Assembly (NCBI RefSeq): GCF_000142905.1
Contig: NW_013657639.1
Coordinates: 86,959-121,245 of the forward strand
DNA from: Thecamonas trahens ATCC 50062
Taxonomy: Eukaryota; Apusozoa; Apusomonadida; Apusomonadidae
Direction of reading: 5' to 3'
Length of the DNA stretch: 34,287 bases
This document shows, in pieces, positions 28,387 through 34,287 of the stretch. Numbering within the stretch: position 1 is the first letter of the stretch; every line of letters begins with the position of its first letter. The position numbers and the translations under genes are program-made. The notes under the pieces are model-generated. The model made no database searches. It saw nothing but the letters and a program-made list of their open reading frames with translations, and had not been told where the DNA came from.

Positions 28387-28968
28387 GACACAGTCGAGGT
28401 AAAAGGTGGAGGGGGAGTAAGGATCAGACCTCCTGGGAATGTGCTGTGCCCAGCCGGTGGCTGCTCCAGTGAGGTGTGCCCGCGTGTCCCTCCCCGCTGC
28501 CGTGTGAGTGGCTGTGGCTGTGGCTGCTGTGGCTGCCAACTCGCGCGCGCCCTTGCCTCCTCAACCGAATCCATTGTGGCAGACATGGCGTTTATGGTTG
28601 GCGGACAAAACATTTAAACATTTCAAATTTTGTGGCTGTGGAGGCATTTGCGCGCGCGAACGACTGGCGTTCGCAGTTGATTGAAAGGTGACTTTGCAGG
28701 AGAGCGCATTTGGCGGGGAGGGGGGGGGGGAAGGCTGGGAAGGGCGGGAAGACGGCTTGGTGGGTATGGGCATACACCGCACTGGGTAGCAACCAGGAAG
28801 CGGAAGGAGGAAACAGAGCAAGGACAGCTCCGGCCGTACCACTTTGAGGTTCAGGCTCAGGCTGCGTGTGCGAGTGCGAGTGCGAGTGTGAGTGCGTGTG
28901 CGTGTGCGTGTGCGCTGTGGTGTTGACGGCTATCGACCGAGCGAGTGCGCGCGAGACCGACGAACAAG
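28387..28968. promoter_or_regulatory. Bidirectional control region between the disordered-protein gene and MPS1
   Basis: The 582-bp divergent spacer includes an AT-rich island (28607-28631, TTTAAA core), which stands out in this GC-rich window. It also has a near-palindrome TTTGCGCGCGCGAA (28647-28660), an E2F-type TTTGGCGGGG (28709-28718), a G11 run (28720-28730) and a GTGCGA/GTGTGC repeat (about 28865-28915) in the presumed MPS1 leader. No gene is supported inside it. Confidence 0.6.
28709..28718 (+). promoter_or_regulatory. Candidate E2F/DP site TTTGGCGGGG
   Basis: This matches the animal/plant E2F core TTTSSCGS and lies about 250 bp upstream of the MPS1 start. The palindromic TTTGCGCGCGCGAA is 50 bp further upstream. 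Calling it a site is inference from the motif alone. Confidence 0.35.
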
Positions 28969-31900
28969 ATGCGGCGGCAGACGCGATCAATGGTGGACAA
29001 GGAGAATGCAGGTGCTGGACGTGCGGGAACCGCGGGCAGGGTTCCGCTCTCGGCCCGGCTTAAGCAGCGTGGCCTCGGCGGCGGGCTGAGCCACACCAAC
29101 ACCTCTGGCGGCGGGGCGGGCGGGAGCGGACTGGGAACGTTGTCGGGGAGGATGGCGGCCAAGAAGGCGCTGGGCGTCCGCGGGGAGGGAGGCAAGGGGG
29201 TTGGGGGATCGGCTGAGGCTGGCGGGGCTGCGGCAGCGCCGGCCGAGCTGGCCTTTCTCCGGCCCAAGGTGCGGACGACGACGCAGACGTACAAGGCGCG
29301 GATGGAGCGCGTCGAGGCGGTGGAGGCTGCACCGCAGGCGCCACAGCCGTGGCTCAAGCTGGTGGCGTACGAACAGACCAAGCCCCGGCACCGGTCGGCC
29401 ATCACCCGCAACCGGTTTATGGAGCGGATTCTGGTACGCGCGACCGAGTCGATCGACCTAGCGGTGTACGCCAAGGATCCTGACACGCTCAAGCTTTGGC
29501 ACATCTACCTCGACCAAGTGGTGGAGACGGCGACGCTGGAGACGCGGGCCGATGCTCTTGCGCGAGTCCGCGACGCGCTCAACTATATGAAGAACCAGTC
29601 GATTGGGACGGATGCTGCCACGTTTTACGTGTACTGGGCCGAGTTTGAGACTCAGCACGGGGGCGACGTTCCAGCGGCGCGGCAGATCTTGCTCCGCGGG
29701 CAGGCTCGTGGCGCCGAGCCGCTTGCTGAAGTCAACGCGGCGCTCAACGCGCTGCCGCCGTGCCTGGACGACAACGTGCGGCTCGGGCTTGCCGGCGACG
29801 ACATCTCGGACGACGAAGACCTCATTCCATCGTCGCTGCGGCGATCGTCGCGGACGGCGTCGTCGTCAGAAAGCGGCTCGCCGGGGAAGGCGCAGGGCGC
29901 AGGCGGACGGGCCGATGCCGACGACGACCTGGAGGCGACGACCAACTTTAGCGCACCGACGCCGGCCGGCGGCGAGGACGGCGGCGAGACGCTCTCGTTT
30001 AAGGATATGGACATTGTGGAGATTATCAAGCCGCAGGTCAAGGCCGAGCTGGAAGAACTAGAGGCCGAGTCCAAGGGCGGCAACACGGCGGGCAACTCGA
30101 CCAAATTTGAGTTCCGGCCGGACGACTTTGTCATTCCGCCGTTCCGCGGCACGACGGCCGAGATCAAGGCGGCAGATGCGGCGGCGGCGAGTGCGGCAGT
30201 GGCGGCCGAGAACCGGGCGCGGGCTGCAGCTGATGAAGGTGAGTCTGAAGCGACGGCTACGGCGGATGCCGACGACACGACGATTGCGGGCGGGCCGCCA
30301 GCGGCGCCGCCGTCTGCGGCCAAGAAGACGCCGCGGCGGCGTCGCGAGCTGACGCCGGCAGCGCTGACTGAGCTCCGCAAGCGGCAGCTGGGCTCGCCGG
30401 CAGCGTCGCCGCGGGCGGTCAAGCGAAGCAAGCCGCTCGACAGCGGCTCGCCGTCTGTCGAGTCCGAGTCGTCCGAGGGCTCGCCGCCAGCAGGGGCGGC
30501 GGCGACGCCTGCGCGGGCGACGCCTGCGCGAGCGACGCCTGCGCGGGCACCGCTCCAGGCACTGGTGGCGACAAACTCAGCGCAGGACATCGAGTCGACG
30601 CCGGTGGCGAACACGCAAAGCGCATCGCGGGTGATGGCGACGGTCTCGCTCTCGGGCCCGCGGCCGAGCGGGAGCGTGAGCGGGAACGGAACGCCCGGGG
30701 TTGCAGCAGCGCCGCGGTCTGCGGGTGGGGCGAGCAGCGGCGCCGGGCCGCGGTCTGCGCCGCGTGGGAGCGCGGGCAGCAGCAATGCGCTCGGCGTGCC
30801 TGCAGGCAACTGCTTTGTGATCAATGGGCGTTCTTTTGTCAAGCTGGAGATTGTGGGCAAGGGCGGGTCGTCCAAGGTGTACAAGGTCATGGCGCCGAAC
30901 CGCAAGATCTACGCGTGCAAGCGAATCAAGTTCCGCGGCGAGTCGCAGGAGACGATCGAGAGCTACGTCAATGAGATCACGTTGCTGAAGCGGCTGCAGG
31001 GTCACGACAACATCATCAACTTGCTCGACTCTGAGGTCAAGGTCAAGGAGAACGAGATCTACCTGATCATGGAGTACGGCGAGACGGACTTGTCGTCGCT
31101 CCTCAAGCGGCAGCGGGCGTCATCGGCGTCGGGGCGAGTCGACGACAACTTTGTGCGATTTTACTGGCAGCAGATGCTGCAGGCCGTCCACACCATCCAC
31201 GAGGAGCGGATTGTGCACGGTGACCTCAAGCCAGCCAACTTTCTGCTCGTCGACGGCCAGCTGAAGCTCATCGACTTTGGCATTGCCAAGGCCATCTCGA
31301 ACGACACGACCAACATTGTCCGCGACAACCAGATCGGGACGCTCAACTACATGTCGCCCGAGGCTATCCTCGACACCAACTCGGCGAGCGGGTGCGGCGC
31401 GGGCGGGATGAAGATGAAGCTCGGGCGTGCGTCGGACATCTGGTCGCTCGGGTGCATTCTGTACCAGATGGTGTACGGCGAGTGCCCGTTTGCAGGCCTC
31501 AACGTGGTGCAGAAGCTGCAGGCCATCATCAATCCCAACTACACCATCAAGTACCCCGAGACCTCGGTGACGCCTGCGCTCGTTGACCTTGTGGCGTCGT
31601 GCCTTCGGCGCGATCCCAAGGAGCGGCTCTCGATTCCGCAGCTGCTGGACCACGCGTTTGTGCGCCCGGTCCCGCTCACCCGGGCCTCGCTCTCGGCGGT
31701 TGTGGAGGCAGTCCTGCGCTCGGGCGCCGATCTGCGCCACTCCAAGTCGGTGGCGCACCTGGCGTGGTCCGCGCTCGAGGCGGCCGGCTCCTCGCTCAAC
31801 GAGCTCAACACCCGGCTCGGCGCACTGGCCGAGGTGGCCAAGCCTGCCGAGCCGCGGGCGAGTGCGGCGCCTGCTACCGCAGGTGCCGCGCTGAGCGCGT

Positions 31901-32127
31901 CCGCCTCGGGCCCGCCGGTTGTCCTCGACACGACCGCTATCGGCGCCCAGCGGGCGGCACTCCAGCCGCTGGCCACCTCGTCGTCTGCGCGTTGGATGAA
32001 GAGCGGCGCGTCCGGCGAGCCGGCCTCGCTTGAGTCGGTCCTCAAGGCCGGCCTGCAGCGGATGGGCAAGGCCGCCATGGAGGGCGGCGACACGACGGCC
32101 GACTTCACCTGGCAGTCGGAGGCGTGA
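28969..32127 (+). CDS. MPS1: MPS1/TTK-type dual-specificity spindle-checkpoint kinase
   Basis: MPS1 phosphorylates kinetochore KNL1 and other partners to start the spindle assembly checkpoint. The 1052-residue product from the ATG at 28969 has an N-terminal TPR-like module (~138-262: WHIYLDQVV..., YVYWAEFETQHGGDVPAARQ) of the kind MPS1 shares with BUB1/BUBR1. A long Ala/Ser/Pro-rich linker follows, including three ATPAR-like repeats. The kinase domain (~622-900) has GKGGSSKVYKV, Lys651 in YACKRI, HGDLKPANFLLVDGQLKLID with catalytic Asp752, DFG Asp769, and NQIGTLNYMSPEAI. HGD in place of HRD, together with NYMxPEA, is typical of MPS1 rather than generic kinases. Residues 11-13 are Lys-Glu-Asn, a KEN-box candidate. 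The frame is open upstream only via a GTG; the second in-frame ATG (residue 8) is also possible. There is no intron. Confidence 0.95.
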   Translation: MRRQTRSMVDKENAGAGRAGTAGRVPLSARLKQRGLGGGLSHTNTSGGGAGGSGLGTLSGRMAAKKALGVRGEGGKGVGGSAEAGGAAAAPAELAFLRPKVRTTTQTYKARMERVEAVEAAPQAPQPWLKLVAYEQTKPRHRSAITRNRFMERILVRATESIDLAVYAKDPDTLKLWHIYLDQVVETATLETRADALARVRDALNYMKNQSIGTDAATFYVYWAEFETQHGGDVPAARQILLRGQARGAEPLAEVNAALNALPPCLDDNVRLGLAGDDISDDEDLIPSSLRRSSRTASSSESGSPGKAQGAGGRADADDDLEATTNFSAPTPAGGEDGGETLSFKDMDIVEIIKPQVKAELEELEAESKGGNTAGNSTKFEFRPDDFVIPPFRGTTAEIKAADAAAASAAVAAENRARAAADEGESEATATADADDTTIAGGPPAAPPSAAKKTPRRRRELTPAALTELRKRQLGSPAASPRAVKRSKPLDSGSPSVESESSEGSPPAGAAATPARATPARATPARAPLQALVATNSAQDIESTPVANTQSASRVMATVSLSGPRPSGSVSGNGTPGVAAAPRSAGGASSGAGPRSAPRGSAGSSNALGVPAGNCFVINGRSFVKLEIVGKGGSSKVYKVMAPNRKIYACKRIKFRGESQETIESYVNEITLLKRLQGHDNIINLLDSEVKVKENEIYLIMEYGETDLSSLLKRQRASSASGRVDDNFVRFYWQQMLQAVHTIHEERIVHGDLKPANFLLVDGQLKLIDFGIAKAISNDTTNIVRDNQIGTLNYMSPEAILDTNSASGCGAGGMKMKLGRASDIWSLGCILYQMVYGECPFAGLNVVQKLQAIINPNYTIKYPETSVTPALVDLVASCLRRDPKERLSIPQLLDHAFVRPVPLTRASLSAVVEAVLRSGADLRHSKSVAHLAWSALEAAGSSLNELNTRLGALAEVAKPAEPRASAAPATAGAALSASASGPPVVLDTTAIGAQRAALQPLATSSSARWMKSGASGEPASLESVLKAGLQRMGKAAMEGGDTTADFTWQSEA

Positions 32128-32167
32128 GCCATGTAAACTTGACGACATCGACACAGCAGACGGCCGA

Positions 32168-32692
32168 CTAGCCATCGTCGGCGACGGCCGGCGGCGGGCC
32201 AGCCTCGCCCGGCTCAGAGTCGTCCATGCCGAGGAGGGCGCGGACACGGGCGCTGGCTGAGGCGACGGCCGACGAGACGCCCGGACGGGCGACGTCGTGG
32301 ATGTACGTCTTGAGCTCGGCGAGGTTGGAGACGCCTGTGGCGGCCGAGGCGGCGGCGACGGTGGAGCCGACGAGAGCAAAGGCAAGGAGCGAGCCACCGG
32401 CGAGGGCACCAAGCGCCAGCCGGGCGCTAGCCGCCCGCGACAGCGGCGGCATGTGCTCCGCGATATGCGGCGAGCGCCGCTTGGTCAGGTCGCTCAGGTC
32501 GGCCGGAGCCAGTGAGGCGGGATGGCCGGCGGCGGAGGCGGCGGCCGAGGCGGCGGCCGGTGGGGGCTTGGACGACGAGCCCGAGCGAATGAGCCCGATG
32601 CCGACGCCCACAGTGAACGAAATGGCACCGGCGCCGGCCAGTGGAGCCGCGATGGAGCTGAGGCTGAGGTCGTCCGGTAGTGATGCGGCCAT
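32168..32692 (-). CDS. TMEM242-like mitochondrial membrane protein
   Basis: The 174-residue protein has two hydrophobic segments: AGAISFTVGVGIGLI near residue 25 and LALGALAGGSLLAFALVG around residue 95, followed by TVAAASAATGV and an amphipathic ELKTYIHDV tail. The second half matches the TMEM242 family (DUF1358): LAL-x-AL-x2-GSL-x-A, then a small-residue membrane helix, then A-x-GV-x5-(E/F)LK/R. Human TMEM242 is a mitochondrial inner-membrane factor reported to help assemble the ATP synthase c-ring. The similarity is by eye and moderate, so another two-helix membrane protein remains possible. The start ATG is at 32692 and the stop TAG at 32168. It converges on MPS1 with 40 bp between stops. 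On its other side it is divergent from an ATP synthase subunit gene, which supports the assignment. Confidence 0.62.
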   Translation of the reverse strand: MAASLPDDLSLSSIAAPLAGAGAISFTVGVGIGLIRSGSSSKPPPAAASAAASAAGHPASLAPADLSDLTKRRSPHIAEHMPPLSRAASARLALGALAGGSLLAFALVGSTVAAASAATGVSNLAELKTYIHDVARPGVSSAVASASARVRALLGMDDSEPGEAGPPPAVADDG

Positions 32693-33110
32693 AGGAGGGG
32701 AGGGGCGGGAGGGGGTGGGCGAGTTGAGTGGTCGAAGCTGTGCTGCTCAGGAATGCGATGTCGCATGCTGTGGGCAGCAACCCTAGGGGAGGGTGTGGCA
32801 ACTCTATCGGAGGGTGTGTGGAGTTTGTGGTGTGTGGGGTGTGTGTGTATGGGGATGTTGTTTGTTGTGAGTGGCGTAGTGGCTTGTACGGATGGTGATG
32901 GTGATGGTGATGATGATGATCGGTACCCCTTCGATTCCTGTCGTCCGCCATCGTCCGCCATCGTCCGCCATTGCTCGCCACCATCCGCCACCATCTGCCA
33001 CCATCTGCCATCATCCGCCACCATCCGCCATCGTTCGCCATCGTTCGCCATCGTTGCCTTCCCCCCCCCCCCCCCAGCACTGGCCCGTCACACCCCTCTG
33101 CATCCCAACT
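32693..33110. promoter_or_regulatory. Shared divergent promoter region of TMEM242-like and ATP synthase subunit genes
   Basis: This 418-bp region contains a GT-rich stretch (about 32815-32855), a GAT/GGTGAT run (about 32892-32922), an array of CCGCCATCGT and CCGCCACCAT-type decamers (about 32945-33055) and C15 (33061-33075). The decamer array repeats CGCCAT on the plus strand (ATGGCG on the minus). No gene is supported. Confidence 0.65.
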
Positions 33111-34200
33111 ATGTCGGGCCGCTTCTCGTTCAACATTGTCAAGACCCTCACCGGGCCCGCTGCGCCGTTTGTGGCCGGCTTTGCCGCCACCTTTGCCCTC
33201 GTCCTCGCCATGCCCATCTCCGGTACGTTCCATCCTCTGCCCAAGCCCATGCTCAGCCACCCTGTCACCAGCGTGTGATGGCCGCCTTCCCGCAGCAGAG
33301 GCTAGCAACCTAGCCTGGACGCATGCCGTCCCCCCCTCCCTCCCCACTCTGCACAGAACATGGACCCCCACCCCTCCACCCCCACACCGAATCCCATCCC
33401 CATGCCCCATCCCATGGGCCTGGTAGAGCCCTCCCTCTCCCCTCCTCGGCCCGGCTCAATTTTTTGGACGGGCGCGACACGGCCCCCCCTCCCCCCTCCC
33501 CCACCCGCAGCCATCCCGCACCCATGCTGCCACAGGGCCTGGCGGTGGCCGTCCGCAGCGGGAGGGACTTGGCTGGCGCTTGCTCTCTATGTGCGTGGAG
33601 GCAGTGCTGAGAATGCGATGGATGCCGAAGGAGTTGGATGGTCCCATGGTCGGTGCATGGGAAGGAAGGGCGAGGGGGAGGACCGGGGGACCAAGGAGCA
33701 AGGCGCAAGCAGCTGCTGAGGGCGGGGAGAGGGGATGGGGAGAGAATGGAGGGGAGAGAGGGGGGATGGTGAGGGTGGTGATGGTGGTGGGCTACGACTG
33801 CTGCTGTCTATGCCCGCCATATTCCACCCCCTCCCCTCCCCCTCTCCAACTCATCCTCCCTCCCCTCCCTCCCTTCTCCCTCCCCTTCTCCTCCCCTCTC
33901 CTCCCCTCCCCTTCTCCTCCCCTTCTCCTCCCCTTCTCCTCCTCTCCCCTTCTCCTCTCCCCCCTTCCACCTCCCCATCCCATCGACTCGACTCACCGCC
34001 TTCCCCTCCCGCCCCTCTTTCCACGCCCACAGAGGAGGACCGCCGCATGTCCAGTACGAACCCCTCCCCGTCCCCCTCTCTCCTCCCTCTCTCCCCTCCT
34101 CCCTCTCTCCCCTCCCCCCCTCCCCACCTCCCCCCACTCACCACCCCCCTCCCTCCCTCCAGAGTTCGACCCCGCCCCTGGCGCGTCCCATGGCCACTAA
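33111..34200 (+). CDS. Mitochondrial ATP synthase small subunit (plant 6-kDa / fungal subunit j type), three exons
   Basis: Exons 33111-33222, 34033-34053 and 34163-34200 join to a 56-residue protein beginning MSGRFSFNIVKTLTGPAAPF and ending EEDRRMSKFDPAPGASHGH. It fits the small single-helix Fo subunit of the mitochondrial ATP synthase dimerisation region. Plant 6-kDa subunits share PF-(L/V)-x-GFA-x-T before the helix and EEDAKNSKF after it, matched here by PFVAGFAATF and EEDRRMSKF. The human 6.8-kDa proteolipid also ends in an APG-His-rich tail. The splice sites are ISG|GTACGT...CCACAG and TCCA|GTACGA...CTCCAG; both phases fit and recreate the EED and SKF motifs exactly. The middle exon is only 21 nt and the first intron is 810 bp. 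No presequence is present, as usual for this subunit. The exon model is inference without transcript data. Confidence 0.82.
33223..34032 (+). other. Intron 1 of ATP synthase small subunit gene
   Basis: An 810-bp intron, GTACGT to CCACAG, nearly five times the length of the whole coding sequence. Its last ~200 bases are an extended CT-rich tract built from CCTCCCCTTCTC-like units. I see no gene nested inside. Confidence 0.8.
34054..34162 (+). other. Intron 2 of ATP synthase small subunit gene
   Basis: A 109-bp intron, GTACGA to CTCCAG, almost entirely pyrimidine from about 34061 onward on the plus strand. Confidence 0.8.
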
Positions 34201-34287
34201 ACCCATTCCCCCATTCCCCCCATTCATTCCCCCCATTCATTCCCCCCATTCCCCCCATTCCCCCATCCCCCCATTCCCCCAATTCCC
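34201..34287. repeat. CCCCATT/CCCCATTCATT simple repeat to window end
   Basis: Directly after the ATP synthase subunit stop, units of CCCCATT, with some CCCCATTCATT, continue to the last base. The array's true end lies outside the window. Confidence 0.9.

Noticed and set aside
33580-34200. 206-codon plus-strand open frame near the window end
   Set aside because: A Ser/Pro/Leu-rich product of CT-rich intron sequence in another frame. The spliced ATP synthase subunit explains the supported exons.

Overview
This is eukaryotic nuclear DNA from a GC-rich, gene-dense unicellular organism. The evidence is the gene content (an autophagy ATG5, an MPS1/TTK spindle-checkpoint kinase, an RNase P/MRP POP1, a DOA1/PLAA ubiquitin adaptor, a mitochondrial ATP synthase small subunit), the GT-AG introns and the strong preference for G or C at third codon positions. 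TAA, TAG and TGA are all used as stops, so the code looks standard. An apusomonad such as Thecamonas would fit, but that is inference from style only. Most genes have no intron. The four introns I can place start with GTRCG (GTACGG, GTGCGT, GTACGT, GTACGA). Intergenic spaces are short and filled with microsatellites and G or C homopolymers, one of which sits close to the single 100-N assembly gap.

Left part (1-8.6 kb): the 5' part of POP1 (minus strand, running off the window) is divergent from DOA1/PLAA (WD40-PFU-PUL). Between them lie CAC, CA, CCGACCA and telomere-like CCCCAA arrays. DOA1 is followed in tandem by an unusual 1182-residue protein: two calponin-homology domains, a coiled coil, a degenerate class III nucleotidyl-cyclase domain, more coiled coil, an RS tract and a helical C-terminus.

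Middle (8.5-17.8 kb): a minus-strand carboxylic-acid-reductase-type enzyme (ZZ-like zinc finger, adenylation, carrier and thioester-reductase domains) overlaps the previous gene tail-to-tail by 35 bp. ATG5 follows on the same strand, with its N-terminal third lost at the assembly gap. Then come riboflavin kinase (two exons, with an intron carrying a 30-bp minisatellite) and an NhaC-type Na+/H+ antiporter with a signal-peptide exon and a one-base frame discontinuity.

Right part (17.8-34.3 kb): a ~2190-residue protein whose coding region holds about 4 kb of near-identical coiled-coil repeats; type 1 isopentenyl diphosphate isomerase; a 780-residue disordered protein divergent from MPS1 kinase; then a TMEM242-like mitochondrial membrane protein divergent from a three-exon, 56-residue ATP synthase subunit of the plant 6-kDa/fungal subunit-j type. 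The last pair may be co-regulated, because human TMEM242 is an ATP synthase rotor-ring assembly factor. The other genes are ordinary housekeeping neighbours with no visible pathway linkage.
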